Of a stretch of DNA of 64,000 bases, positions 17,035 to 25,177 are shown in pieces (within the stretch, counting starts at the first letter, position 1; each line of letters opens with the position of its first letter). A model generated the notes under the pieces. That model ran no database searches. It had not been told where the DNA came from and saw only the letters and a list, made by a program, of their open reading frames with translations. This stretch comes from Lentzea sp033794685 (GTDB lineage Bacteria; Actinomycetota; Actinomycetes; Mycobacteriales; Pseudonocardiaceae). Location of the stretch: assembly GCA_033794685.1 (NCBI GenBank), contig JARAYZ010000001.1. One strand, given 5' to 3'. The position numbers and the translations under genes are program-made.

Positions 17035-18095
17035 TCGTACTCCTTGTGGCCGGCGACGATCGAGCGCGCGATGGCGTTCACGACGAAGGTCAGCACGAAC
17101 AGCACCAGACCGGCGGCGATGTAGGCGCCTGCCGAGCGCGGGTCGTTGAACTCGGGTGCGGCCAGCGCGATCTTCGAGGCGAACGTCGAGCCGCCGTCGA
17201 ACAGCGACCAGCCGAACGACTGGGTGGCGGTGCTCAGGATGATCGCGACGGCGATGGTCTCACCCAGCGCGCGGCCGAGGCCGAGCATCGAGGCGCTGAC
17301 GTAACCCGCCTTGCCGAACGGCAGGACGGTCGTGCGGACGACCTCCCACTTGGTCGCGCCGAGCGCGATCGCGCCCTCGACGTGCATCGTGGGCGTGCGC
17401 TCGAAGACCTCGCGGCTGACGGCCGTGATGATCGGCAGGATCATCACCGCGACGACGATGCCCGCGGTGAAGATGGTGCCGCCGAGCTGCACGTTCACGT
17501 TGCCCTTGGCGAAGATCGGGATCCAGCCGAGGTGCTCGATCACCCACTCCGAGAACGGGAAGAGCACGGGGCCGAGCACGAACAGGCCCCAGAGGCCGAA
17601 GACGATCGACGGCACGGCCGCCAGCAGGTCGATGACGTAGGCGAACGGCCGGGCGAGGTTGCGCGGCGCGTACTGCGTGAGGAACAGCGCGATGCCCAGC
17701 GCGATCGGCATGGCGATCAGCAGGGCCAGCACCGCGACCACGACGGTGACGAGCGTCAGGTCGAGGATGCCGAACCGCAGGTTCGTCGGGTCGGTGGTGT
17801 TCCACTCACGGCTGGTGAGGAAGTTGACGTTGTCCAGTCCGAGCGACGGGATGGCCTGCAGGATCAGGAACAGGCCGATCGCGCCGATGAGGACGACGAT
17901 GAAGACACCGGACCCCGTCGCCAGGCCCCGGAAGATGCGGTCGCCAGGCCGGACGTGAGGTGCCTTGGTCGTTACTGGAGCTTCCGGTGTCGGGGGAATC
18001 GGAGCCTCCGAGGCGTGGGGAGCAGCCGCGACGCCCCGCTCCGCACCGGTGTCACCGGGGCGGGCGGGGCGCTTGGCCACGACGGGATCGTTCAT
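17031..18095 (-). CDS. pstC: Phosphate ABC transporter permease PstC
   Basis: The 354-aa permease subunit has six membrane helices, the coupling loop VFERTPTMHVEGAIALGATKWEVV, and a hydrophilic Pro/Ala-rich N-terminal extension of about 55 residues (APIPPTPEAPVTTKAPHVRPG) that is longer than in enterobacteria but common in actinomycetes. It pairs with PstA. The start is ATG 18095, 33 bp after pstS. Confidence 0.96.
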   Translation of the reverse strand: MNDPVVAKRPARPGDTGAERGVAAAPHASEAPIPPTPEAPVTTKAPHVRPGDRIFRGLATGSGVFIVVLIGAIGLFLILQAIPSLGLDNVNFLTSREWNTTDPTNLRFGILDLTLVTVVVAVLALLIAMPIALGIALFLTQYAPRNLARPFAYVIDLLAAVPSIVFGLWGLFVLGPVLFPFSEWVIEHLGWIPIFAKGNVNVQLGGTIFTAGIVVAVMILPIITAVSREVFERTPTMHVEGAIALGATKWEVVRTTVLPFGKAGYVSASMLGLGRALGETIAVAIILSTATQSFGWSLFDGGSTFASKIALAAPEFNDPRSAGAYIAAGLVLFVLTFVVNAIARSIVAGHKEYE

Positions 18096-18128
18096 CGCGT
18101 CAGCGTTGGCCGAAGTCTCGCATCAACC

Positions 18129-19244
18129 TCAGGCGATCGCCTTCACGGCGGTCAGGAGCTTGTCCTGGAACGCCTTGGGCAGCGGCACGTAGCCGGCGTC
18201 GGCGAGCTGGGCCTGACCGGTGGTGGCGGCAACCGTGAGGAACGCCTTGACGGCCTTCGCGGTGTCGGCGTCGTAGCCCTTCGAGCACACGATCTCGTAG
18301 GTCGCGAGCAGGAGCGGGTACGCACCGGCGGCCTTGGAGCCGTAGATCGAGTCGAGGTCGAGGACCAGGTCGTTGCCCTGACCCTTGACCTTCGCGCCGT
18401 CGATGGCCTTGCCGGCCGTCTCGGCGGTCAGCTCGACCGCACCGGCACCGGAGTCGATCTTGGCGATCGAGAGCTTGTTGTCCTGAGCGAAGGACCACTC
18501 GACGTAGGTGATCGCACCGTCGATGGAGCCGACGGCCTGGGCGACACCGGCGGACTTCTCCTTGCCCTCGCCGACACCACCCTTGAACTGCTTGCCGTCA
18601 CCCTTGGTCCAGCCACCGGCGACCTTGAGGTACTTCTGGAAGTTGTCGGTGGTGCCCGACTCGTCCGAGCGGTAGATGACCGCGATTTCCTTGTCCGGCA
18701 GGGTCGCGGAGCCGTTCAGCGCCTTGATGGCCGGGTCGTTCCACTTCTTGACCGCACCGGAGAAGATCGCGGCGGTGGTCTTGGCGTCCAGCACGAGGCT
18801 GTCCACACCGGACACCTTGTAGCCGACGGCGACGGGGCCGAAGACCAGCGGCAGGTTCCACGCCGGGTTGGTCTGGCAGCGCTTGGCGGCGGCCTCGGTC
18901 TCGGCGCCTTCCTTGAGCGCGGAGTCGGAGCCACCGAAGTCGACCTGGCCGGCGTTGAAGTTCTTCACGCCCGCGCCGGAGCCCGACGGGTTGTAGGCGA
19001 GGTCCACACCGGGGCAGGCGGCCTGGTAGGCCTGCACGAACGCGTCGACCGCGTTCTTCTGCGCGGAGGAGCCTTCAGCGTTGAGCTTGGTCTTCCCACC
19101 GCACTCGACGGGGACGGAGGCAGCGTTCGACGCGGTGTTGTTCGTGCCACCCGTCGGAGCGTTGTTGTCACTGCCACACGCACCGAGCAGCAGCGCGCTG
19201 GCCGCGACGAGGCCGAGTACGGCACCGTGCCGCTGGATCTTCAC
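18129..19244 (-). CDS. pstS: Phosphate-binding lipoprotein PstS
   Basis: The 371-aa lipoprotein captures phosphate outside the cell and delivers it to PstCA. The signal peptide ends in the lipobox LLLGAC. Phosphate-site motifs are present: AEGSSAQKNAVDAF, NPSGSGAGVKNF, VDFGGSDSAL and YRSDESGTTDNFQKYL. The GTG at 19244 is chosen because GGAGG lies 7-11 nt upstream and the signal peptide starts directly; the open frame continues to 19472 but that part has no signal-peptide character. A PHO box lies about 95 bp upstream, so it should be induced in phosphate starvation as the first gene of pstSCAB. Confidence 0.96.
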   Translation of the reverse strand: MKIQRHGAVLGLVAASALLLGACGSDNNAPTGGTNNTASNAASVPVECGGKTKLNAEGSSAQKNAVDAFVQAYQAACPGVDLAYNPSGSGAGVKNFNAGQVDFGGSDSALKEGAETEAAAKRCQTNPAWNLPLVFGPVAVGYKVSGVDSLVLDAKTTAAIFSGAVKKWNDPAIKALNGSATLPDKEIAVIYRSDESGTTDNFQKYLKVAGGWTKGDGKQFKGGVGEGKEKSAGVAQAVGSIDGAITYVEWSFAQDNKLSIAKIDSGAGAVELTAETAGKAIDGAKVKGQGNDLVLDLDSIYGSKAAGAYPLLLATYEIVCSKGYDADTAKAVKAFLTVAATTGQAQLADAGYVPLPKAFQDKLLTAVKAIA

Positions 19245-19305
19245 CTGGGTCCTCCACCTTGCGGAAGCATTTAGCGGTTCGCGACGAACCCGCCGCTCGC
19301 TACGG

Positions 19306-19311
19306 AAGGTA
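19306..19311 (-). promoter_or_regulatory. Predicted -10 of the pstS promoter
   Basis: On the minus strand TACCTT lies 27 nt downstream of the PHO box and leaves a leader of about 60 nt with a Shine-Dalgarno. The spacing equals that at phoU, which supports the assignment. Confidence 0.5.
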
Positions 19312-19338
19312 GGTAGCCAGAATGGACAACCCACCTTG

Positions 19339-19360
19339 ACCAGGTGAACGAGAGGTGAAC
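19339..19360 (-). promoter_or_regulatory. PHO box (PhoP operator) upstream of pstS
   Basis: Read on the minus strand the site is GTTCACCTCTC followed directly by GTTCACCTGGT, two 11-nt direct repeats matching the actinomycete PhoP box. Both GTTCACC cores are identical. Confidence 0.85.
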
Positions 19361-19441
19361 ACAGGACGGGAAGTGACGGGTCACACGGCCGAAAGAGTGA
19401 GTGCGTGACCAGCGCGTATGCGTTTTGTGACGGTACGTTGA

Positions 19442-20317
19442 CTACCGCGCGTACTGGACGTCTGCGTCCCAAAGGGTGAAGCCGAGCTTCGTGTAGACGC
19501 GGACCGCCGCCGTGTTGTCCGACTCGACGTAGAGCATGACTTCCTTGACGCCCTGTTCCCGCAGGTGACGCAGGCCGGCCAGCGTCAGCGCCCTGCCGAG
19601 ACCACCGCCCTGGCGGTCCGGGTCGACGCCCACGACGTAGACCTCACCCAGTTCGGGCGTGTGCACCTTGGTCCAGTGGAAGCCCGCCAGCCGGTCCTCG
19701 GCGTCGAACGCCAGCAGGAAGCCCTCGGGGTCGAACCAGTCCTCTTCTTCTTTGGCGCGCACGTCCTCGATCGACATCGCGCCCTGCTCCGGGTGCCAGT
19801 CGAACGCACGGTGGTTCACGTAGACGACCGCGGCCTCGTCCTTGCCCGCGACGAACGACCGGAGGGTGACGCCCTCGGGCAGCTTGGGCTCGGGCAGGTC
19901 GTTCTCGACGCGCAGCCGCATCCGCAGCAGTTCGCGGACCTTGCGGAAGCCGAGCTTCCCGGCGAGCTTCTCGGCGTCCGGGTGGCCGCCGTGCGCCCAG
20001 ATCCGCAGGGACTCCTGCGGGAGCGCCTTCACCAGTGCCTCGCCCACGCCCTGATGGCGGTACGTCGGGTGCACGGCGAGCTCGGCGACCTTGTTGCCGC
20101 CGGAGTCACCGATCAGGTCGACGTGCGCGTATCCGGCGAGTTCGCCGTCCAGGTGCGCGAGGAGGTGCCTGCTGCCGGTCGCGCCGGGGCGCATCCGCAG
20201 TCGCACGGCCTCGCCGACCGGGGCCACGCCGTCGGTGCCCCTGGCAGCCTCCAGCAGACCCGTCACCTCGGCGGCCTGGTCGGCCGTCAGCTCCTCGAAC
20301 CAGCTCAGTTGCGCCAC
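19442..20317 (-). CDS. mshD: Mycothiol synthase MshD
   Basis: The 291-aa enzyme acetylates Cys-GlcN-Ins with acetyl-CoA, the last step of mycothiol synthesis. It has two GNAT domains. The first (residues about 10-135) has a degenerate pocket with HPTYRHQGVGEAL; the second (about 150-290) has the catalytic acetyl-CoA site VGVDPDRQGGGLGRAL and the ending LYVESDNTAAVRVYTKLGF. Length matches the family (about 300). It starts with GTG and has a leaderless -10 whose TAG is also the stop codon of glnR upstream. Confidence 0.95.
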   Translation of the reverse strand: MAQLSWFEELTADQAAEVTGLLEAARGTDGVAPVGEAVRLRMRPGATGSRHLLAHLDGELAGYAHVDLIGDSGGNKVAELAVHPTYRHQGVGEALVKALPQESLRIWAHGGHPDAEKLAGKLGFRKVRELLRMRLRVENDLPEPKLPEGVTLRSFVAGKDEAAVVYVNHRAFDWHPEQGAMSIEDVRAKEEEDWFDPEGFLLAFDAEDRLAGFHWTKVHTPELGEVYVVGVDPDRQGGGLGRALTLAGLRHLREQGVKEVMLYVESDNTAAVRVYTKLGFTLWDADVQYAR

Positions 20318-20324
20318 ACAGGCG

Positions 20325-20330
20325 AACCTA
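20325..20330 (-). promoter_or_regulatory. -10 element for leaderless mshD transcript
   Basis: On the minus strand TAGGTT ends 7 nt before the mshD GTG. Its first three bases are the TAG stop codon of glnR, so the two genes are adjacent but mshD can be transcribed alone. Confidence 0.55.
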
Positions 20331-21089
20331 CCGCGCGATCAAACGCTCATCCAGGACGCGGACGGAGTCGTCGATCTCCACCTCGGCCATCTCGGACGGG
20401 CGGCGGGACGAGCCGGGACGCGGCGGGCGGACGAACTTGTAGCCCACGTTGCGGACCGTGCCGATGAGCGCCTCGTGCTCGGGGCCGAGCTTGGCGCGCA
20501 GCCGTCGCACGTGGACGTCGACCGTGCGGGTGCCGCCGAAGAAGTCGTAGCCCCAGACCTCCTGCAGCAGCTGCGCGCGGGTGAAGACCCGGCCCGCGTG
20601 CTGTGCGAGGTACTTGAGCAGCTCGAACTCCTTGTAGGTGAGGTCGAGCGGGCGGCCCTTGAGGCGCGCGGTGTAGGTGGCCTCGTCGATCACGAGGTCG
20701 CCGAGCTGGATCGCGCCGTCACCACCGGGCGCCGTGGTGCCGCGGCGCGAGCGAACGAGTCGCAGGCGGGCGTCGACCTCGGCGGGGCCGGAGTTCGGCA
20801 GCAGGATCTCGTCGACGGACCAGTCGGAGTTGACCGCGACCAGACCGCCCTCGGTGACGACGGCCACGACGGGCACGTCCACACCGGAGGAGTCGAGCAG
20901 GCGGCACAGCGACCGGGCGCCGACCAGGTCCGTGCGGGCGTCGACCAGCACGATGTCGTGGGGGCCGGCCTCGAGGAGTGCGGACACCTCGGGACGCAGC
21001 GGGCGGACGGCGTGAGGAAGCAGAGCCAGAGCGGGAAGCACAGCCTCCGGGTCGGGGTCTGTCGTCAGCAGCAGCACGTCGATGCTCAT
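20328..21089 (-). CDS. glnR: Nitrogen regulator GlnR (atypical OmpR-family)
   Basis: The 253-aa orphan response regulator has an N-terminal receiver-like domain in which Asp50 is kept (DIVLVDARTDL) but the acidic pocket of true receivers is reduced (LLLTTDPDP instead of a DD pair), as in GlnR, which works as an unphosphorylated dimer. The C-terminal winged helix is canonical (LDLTYKEFELLKYLAQHAG, FTRAQLLQEVWGYDF, TVDVHVRRLRAKLG). GlnR controls nitrogen assimilation genes in actinomycetes. The ATG at 21089 follows GGAGGG. Position beside mshD and the pst genes matches Rv0818 of M. tuberculosis, from memory. Confidence 0.9.
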   Translation of the reverse strand: MSIDVLLLTTDPDPEAVLPALALLPHAVRPLRPEVSALLEAGPHDIVLVDARTDLVGARSLCRLLDSSGVDVPVVAVVTEGGLVAVNSDWSVDEILLPNSGPAEVDARLRLVRSRRGTTAPGGDGAIQLGDLVIDEATYTARLKGRPLDLTYKEFELLKYLAQHAGRVFTRAQLLQEVWGYDFFGGTRTVDVHVRRLRAKLGPEHEALIGTVRNVGYKFVRPPRPGSSRRPSEMAEVEIDDSVRVLDERLIAR

Positions 21090-21249
21090 CGGGGTGCCCT
21101 CCAAATCGGCCGTGGTCAGGTCACCTCGACCAGACCAGCGGCGTACGGTGACCGGGCCCCGTTGCCTGCGGATGACGGAGACAATACCGGTGCACCCCGA
21201 GAAAGTCCCAGGTCAAGAAGCCGTGCTCACATTTGTTTCCACAGGCGTC

Positions 21250-21987
21250 ATGCCTGTTACATCCACGTCACACGACGGGGTGCTCCTGCACGGCGTCCAC
21301 CACAAGTGTGAAAGCGACGTCGCTTTCGTTGTGGGACATGGGTTCACGAACCACGTGCGGCGGCCGCACGTGGCCCGCGTGCTCGCCCGGCTGGCCCGTC
21401 GGGCCGGTGTCGTCGCGTTCGACTTCCGCGGCCACGGACGCTCCGAAGGACGCTCCACGGTCGGCGCGGACGAGATCCACGACATCGAGGCGGCCGTCCG
21501 GACGGCCCGCTCGCTGGGTTACTCGAAGATCGCCACGATCGGGTTCTCGATGGGCGCGTCGATCGTCCTGCGGCACGCCGTGCTGGGGGAGACGAGGCCG
21601 GACGCCGTGGTCTCGGTGAGCGGCCCGGCCCGGTGGTGGTCGCGCGAGACCGCTCCCATGCGCCGGGTGCACTGGCTGCTGGAGCAGCCGCACGGGAAGC
21701 TCGCCGCACGGGCGCTCGGGGTTCGACTCGGCGGTAGCTGGGTACAGGCGCCGGAGAGTCCGCTCGAGGTGGTCGGGCGCATCACGCCGACCCCACTGCT
21801 GATCGTGCACGGTGACCTGGACCACTATTTCTCAGTGGAGCACGCCAGGTCGTTGCACCGCGCGTCCTCAGGACATGCCGAGTTGTGGATCGAACCCGGC
21901 ATGCGGCACGCGGAATCGGCCGCGACTCCAGAACTGGTAGACCGGGTGGCGGCATGGATCGCCGTTAACGTCGAGGACGAGGGATGA
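21250..21987 (+). CDS. Alpha/beta hydrolase
   Basis: The protein is 245 aa from ATG 21250. It shows the alpha/beta-hydrolase order: HGFTNH oxyanion loop, VVAFDFRGHGRSEG, nucleophile elbow GFSMG, an acidic strand VHGDLDHYFS and the final catalytic His in GMRHAES. There is no signal peptide. The substrate is unknown; it resembles small cytoplasmic esterases or acyl hydrolases. The start is uncertain: ATG 21172 and GTG 21190 are in frame upstream, but homologous sequence begins near SHDGVLLHG. It is divergent from glnR and overlaps the LmeA-like gene at its end. Confidence 0.85.
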   Translation: MPVTSTSHDGVLLHGVHHKCESDVAFVVGHGFTNHVRRPHVARVLARLARRAGVVAFDFRGHGRSEGRSTVGADEIHDIEAAVRTARSLGYSKIATIGFSMGASIVLRHAVLGETRPDAVVSVSGPARWWSRETAPMRRVHWLLEQPHGKLAARALGVRLGGSWVQAPESPLEVVGRITPTPLLIVHGDLDHYFSVEHARSLHRASSGHAELWIEPGMRHAESAATPELVDRVAAWIAVNVEDEG

Positions 21988-22802
21988 CTGCGCAAACCCC
22001 TGCACGGCCGCGAAAGAAGAAGTCCCGTCGCGGGAAGTTCCTCATCATCACGGTCATCGTGCTGGGCGTGCTGCTCGTGGCGGCCGACTTCGCCCTGGCG
22101 GCGGCCGGCGAGTACCAGATCGCCCAGCGGATGCGGGAGAAGCTGCAGCTCAGCGAGGACCCGTCGGTGCGCATCAACGGGTTCCCGTTCACGCTGCAGG
22201 CGTTGCGCGGCGACTACAAGCACGTGGAGATCCGCGCGTACGGCGTGCCGATCCGCAACGAGCAGCAGAACGTCGACCTGCGCGACCTCGACGTCGAGGC
22301 CGACCTGCTGCACACCCGCGTCGAACTCGCGGACCTGCTGGCGGGCAACGTCTCCAAGGCGACCATCGACACCGTGAAGGGCAGCGTCCGGATCAAGGCG
22401 CTCGACCTGAACCGGCTGGCGAACCAGGTGACGCCGTTCGACAAGCTCTCGATCGAGCCGGACAACCGAGTCGCAACGACGACCCCGGTCGACCCCAAGG
22501 CACCCAAGACGACGGCCGCGGTGAAGCTCTCCGGCCAGACCAACGTCGCCGGCAAGGTCATCACGCTCACCGCGTACGGCCAGATCGCACTGGTCAGCGG
22601 CGCCATCCAGATCAACATCGACGACATCGAACTCGACGACGCGTCGCTCAAGCAGATCATCCCGCAGCTGCGCCAGGCGCTCGCGATCAAGATCGACCCG
22701 GGCACGCTGCCGTTCGGCGCGACGCCCACCGCCGTCGAGGTGGAGAGCGGTTCGTTCAAGCTGTCCGGCGAGATCGCGGATGTACCGTTGGTCCAACGAT
22801 GA
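21984..22802 (+). CDS. lmeA: DUF2993 envelope protein, LmeA-like
   Basis: The 272-aa protein has a basic N-terminus, one transmembrane or signal-anchor helix (FLIITVIVLGVLLVAADFAL) and an extracytoplasmic DUF2993 domain with the family landmarks RINGFPFTLQALRGDYKHVEI, a repeated beta pattern and a terminal VESGSFKLSGEIADV. Members bind phospholipids and, in mycobacteria, LmeA (the homologue beside glnR) is needed for lipomannan elongation. Whether lipomannan is the target here is inference. It overlaps both neighbours by ATGA, in an operon with the hydrolase and ThiX. Confidence 0.85.
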   Translation: MTAQTPARPRKKKSRRGKFLIITVIVLGVLLVAADFALAAAGEYQIAQRMREKLQLSEDPSVRINGFPFTLQALRGDYKHVEIRAYGVPIRNEQQNVDLRDLDVEADLLHTRVELADLLAGNVSKATIDTVKGSVRIKALDLNRLANQVTPFDKLSIEPDNRVATTTPVDPKAPKTTAAVKLSGQTNVAGKVITLTAYGQIALVSGAIQINIDDIELDDASLKQIIPQLRQALAIKIDPGTLPFGATPTAVEVESGSFKLSGEIADVPLVQR

Positions 22803-23212
22803 CTGGTGTGTGGGCGCTGCTGGGCGCGCTGGCCGTGGCCGGCGCGATCGGTGTGCTGCTCAAGGTCCGCGAGGGCCGCATCTCTTCTCGTTCTCCTAAG
22901 CCTTCCGCCGACCTGCCCGCTCCCGTGCGCGACCTGCTCGCGCCGGGGGTGACGCTGGTGCAGCTCTCCACCACGTTCTGCGCGCCGTGCCGGCACGCGA
23001 AGGTCGTCCTGCGCGACCTGGCCGACCGCACGGACGGCCTCACGCACGCCGAACTGGACGTCACGAACCTCCCGGACGTCGCGTCCCAGCTCGGCGTCAT
23101 GCGCACCCCCACGACGCTGGCCCTGACGGCCGACGGCACCGAGGTGTTGCGAGTCGGCGGAGTGCCGAAACGCGACTCGTTGCTGACCGCGCTGCGCCCG
23201 CATTTGCCCTAA
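22799..23212 (+). CDS. thiX: Membrane-anchored thioredoxin-like protein ThiX
   Basis: The 137-aa protein starts with a transmembrane segment (VWALLGALAVAGAIGVLL), then a thioredoxin fold with active-site CAPC (Cys61 and Cys64), TELDV-like strand and a cis-Pro loop MRTPTTLAL. The fold probably faces the cytoplasm or the envelope; topology is not decided by the sequence. It is ATGA-coupled to the LmeA-like gene and upstream of sulfur genes, matching Rv0816c in M. tuberculosis. Confidence 0.88.
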   Translation: MTGVWALLGALAVAGAIGVLLKVREGRISSRSPKPSADLPAPVRDLLAPGVTLVQLSTTFCAPCRHAKVVLRDLADRTDGLTHAELDVTNLPDVASQLGVMRTPTTLALTADGTEVLRVGGVPKRDSLLTALRPHLP

Positions 23213-23278
23213 TCCGGTCGGGTGAACCTGCGCTGTTCCATCAGTTGGACATACCTCCCGCACCGAGGGATTGAGGGC

Positions 23279-23284
23279 TACCCT
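23279..23284 (+). promoter_or_regulatory. -10 element for leaderless leader-peptide transcript
   Basis: TACCCT ends 7 nt before the ATG of a 25-codon cysteine-containing ORF; no Shine-Dalgarno. Transcription from here would run through DUF4395, cysA and sseC. Confidence 0.6.
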
Positions 23285-23291
23285 CGCTGCC

Positions 23292-23369
23292 ATGACCTTG
23301 CTGCTCACGAAGCGACGCGCGGTTGATCTGTGCCGCGTGCGCAGCAGCCTGTGTCGCACGACGAGCTGA
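23292..23369 (+). CDS. Cysteine-containing leader peptide (attenuator uORF)
   Basis: The 25-residue peptide runs from ATG 23292 to TGA 23369; it begins MTLLLTKRRAVDL and contains two L-C-R elements (Cys14 and Cys21). It has the look of the actinobacterial putative leader peptides that sit before sulfur and cysteine genes. In mycobacteria short leaderless Cys-rich uORFs in this same genomic place (before cysA2) act as cysteine-responsive attenuators. It is leaderless here too and ends 72 bp before DUF4395. Regulation in this organism is inferred, not shown, and the cysteines are separated rather than contiguous. Confidence 0.7.
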   Translation: MTLLLTKRRAVDLCRVRSSLCRTTS

Positions 23370-23441
23370 ATCGGGCTGCTTGACGCCCATCAGCTACCTC
23401 TGCCGGACTGAATCCACTCGTCCGTTTGCCCGGAGGTCGTC

Positions 23442-23879
23442 GTGCCCAAAGACTCCCCTGTAGACCCGCGCGGACCGCGCTTCTCCGCCTGGATGACCAC
23501 CGTCATCCTCGCGATCGTGTTGCTCACCGGCTGGTGGCGTCTGCTCGCCGCCCAGACGGTGCTCTTCGCGATGTGCGCGTTCATCTCGTTGAAGTTGAAC
23601 CCGTGGGGTCACGTCTACCGCTACGCGATCCAGCCGCGCTTGACCCCGACCACCGAACGCGAGGAAGCAGCCCCGCTGCGCTTCGCCCAGGGTGTCGGCT
23701 TCGTCTTCGCCCTGATCGGCACCCTCGGCTACGCCACCGGCCTCACCACGCTCGGCATGGTGGCCACCGGTTTCGCTCTGGTGGCAGCGCTTCTCAACGC
23801 GGCGCTCGGCCTCTGCCTCGGGTGCGAGATGTACCTCGTTCTGCGCAGGTACGTGCCTGCCCTCGCTCGACCGCAATAA
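23442..23879 (+). CDS. DUF4395 membrane protein
   Basis: The 145-aa protein has four hydrophobic segments and the DUF4395 landmarks: early DPRGPRFSAWMT, NPWGHVYRYAIQPRL, a later PLRFAQGVGFVFA and a terminal LNAALGLCLGCEMYL with a C-x2-C-like pair. DUF4395 genes regularly accompany rhodanese and thioredoxin genes, so a role in handling or transporting sulfur compounds is plausible but unproven. The GTG start follows a GGAGG. It is the first full gene after the cysteine leader peptide. Confidence 0.85.
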   Translation: MPKDSPVDPRGPRFSAWMTTVILAIVLLTGWWRLLAAQTVLFAMCAFISLKLNPWGHVYRYAIQPRLTPTTEREEAAPLRFAQGVGFVFALIGTLGYATGLTTLGMVATGFALVAALLNAALGLCLGCEMYLVLRRYVPALARPQ

Positions 23880-23909
23880 CGACACGCACTACTACAGGAG
23901 CAAAGTCCC

Positions 23910-24755
23910 ATGAGCCGTGAGAACGTGCTGGTCTCGGCCGCCTGGTCCGAGGAAAACCTCCAGGCGCCCGGCGTCGTGTTCGCGGAGGTCGACGAGGACA
24001 CCACCGCGTACGAAGGCGGCCACATCCCCGGCGCCGTCCGGATCAACTGGAAGACGGAGCTGCAGGACCCGGTCCGCCGCGACTTCATCGACCGCGAGGG
24101 CTTCGAGAAGCTGCTGTCGGCCAAGGGAATCTCGAACGACGACACCGTCGTTCTCTACGGCGGCAACAACAACTGGTTCGCGGCCTACGCGTACTGGTAC
24201 TTCAAGCTCTACGGACACACCAACGTCAAGCTCCTCGACGGCGGCCGCAAGAAGTGGGAACTCGACGGCCGCCCCCTGGACAAGGAGGACGTCTCTCGTG
24301 AGGCCACCTCCTACTCCGCCCAGGAGCAGGACCTGTCGATCCGCGCGTTCCGCGACGAGGTCGTAGAGGCCATCGGCAACAAGAACCTCGTCGACGTGCG
24401 CTCCCCCGACGAGTTCTCCGGCAAGCTCCTCGCCCCGGCCCACCTCCCGCAGGAGCAGGCGCAGCGCGGCGGCCACATCCCGTCCGCGGTGAACGTCCCG
24501 TGGTCCAAGGCGGCCAACGAGGACGGCACCTTCAAGTCCGACGACGAACTCCGCGAGCTCTACGCCGAGGCGGGCTTCGACGGCAGCCGCAAGACCATCG
24601 CGTACTGCCGCATCGGCGAGCGCAGCTCGCACACCTGGTTCGCCCTGCGCGAGCTGCTCGGCCACGAAGACGTCAAGAACTACGACGGTTCTTGGACGGA
24701 GTACGGCTCGCTCATCGGCGTGCCGATCGAACTCGGTTCCGGCAAGGAGGCCTGA
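23910..24755 (+). CDS. cysA: Thiosulfate sulfurtransferase CysA (tandem rhodanese)
   Basis: The 281-aa enzyme has two rhodanese domains. The N-terminal one (about 10-130) is inactive (YGGNNNWFAAYAYWYFKLYG where the Cys loop would be). The C-terminal one has the active loop CRIGERS with Cys233. It passes sulfane sulfur from thiosulfate to thiophilic acceptors. Length and Cys position match mycobacterial CysA2. AGGAGC precedes the ATG. It is followed after 5 bp by sseC and preceded by DUF4395; expression may be tuned by the upstream leader peptide. Confidence 0.95.
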   Translation: MSRENVLVSAAWSEENLQAPGVVFAEVDEDTTAYEGGHIPGAVRINWKTELQDPVRRDFIDREGFEKLLSAKGISNDDTVVLYGGNNNWFAAYAYWYFKLYGHTNVKLLDGGRKKWELDGRPLDKEDVSREATSYSAQEQDLSIRAFRDEVVEAIGNKNLVDVRSPDEFSGKLLAPAHLPQEQAQRGGHIPSAVNVPWSKAANEDGTFKSDDELRELYAEAGFDGSRKTIAYCRIGERSSHTWFALRELLGHEDVKNYDGSWTEYGSLIGVPIELGSGKEA

Positions 24756-24760
24756 TTCCC

Positions 24761-25060
24761 ATGTCCAACGGCTGCGGCGCCCCCACCCAGGGCGGCACGA
24801 TCGACGCGAACACGACAGAAACCGTGCTCGAGGGCAAGGTCGTCTCCGACGGCACCCCGGTAGGCGGAGCCTTCGTCCGCCTGCTCGACTCCACCGGCGA
24901 GTTCACGGCAGAGGTGGTCACCTCCCCGGAGGGCGACTTCCGCTTCTTCGCGGCACCGGGCAGCTGGACCGTCCGAGCCCTGCACCGCACGGGCAACGGC
25001 CAGGCCGCCGTCTCGGCCTCCGGCCCCGGCGTGCACGCGGTACAGATCGCAGTCGCCTAG
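24761..25060 (+). CDS. sseC: DUF1416 protein SseC
   Basis: The 99-aa protein is the DUF1416 protein found downstream of cysA in actinobacteria. It begins MSNGCGAPTQGG and has a carboxypeptidase-regulatory-like beta-sandwich (VLEGKVVSDGTPVGGAFVRLLDSTGEFTAEV, then SPEGDFRFFAAPGSWTVRAL). The N-terminal GCGAPTQ Cys may be a sulfur carrier site, which is inference from its partner. It is co-oriented with cysA at 5 bp and followed by a terminator hairpin. Confidence 0.9.
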   Translation: MSNGCGAPTQGGTIDANTTETVLEGKVVSDGTPVGGAFVRLLDSTGEFTAEVVTSPEGDFRFFAAPGSWTVRALHRTGNGQAAVSASGPGVHAVQIAVA

Positions 25061-25077
25061 ACCTGGTCGGTACGACG

Positions 25078-25110
25078 AGGGCCCCGGCGGTGCTACACCG
25101 CCGGGGCCTT
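25078..25110 (+). terminator. GC-rich hairpin after sseC
   Basis: A 12-bp perfect stem (GCCCCGGCGGTG at 25081-25092 with its complement at 25096-25107) and CTA loop extends by three more pairs (one G-T). It ends the sulfur operon; the trailing sequence CCGCGC is not T-rich. Confidence 0.75.
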
Positions 25111-25177
25111 CCGCGCTCCGCACTCCACCGCGATGCCGGAGGCGAGCAGTCCGTCTTTGTCTTTCGCAAGCGGTCCA

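Noticed and set aside
17046..19274. 742-codon open frame on the plus strand
   Set aside because: It is antisense to pstC and pstS, with Arg/Asp/Gly-rich low-complexity translation and no family motif; long antisense frames are expected at this GC content.
21082..21249. N-terminal extension of the alpha/beta hydrolase
   Set aside because: The extension has low similarity to hydrolase N-termini and overlaps the glnR promoter; a start at 21172 or 21190 cannot be ruled out.
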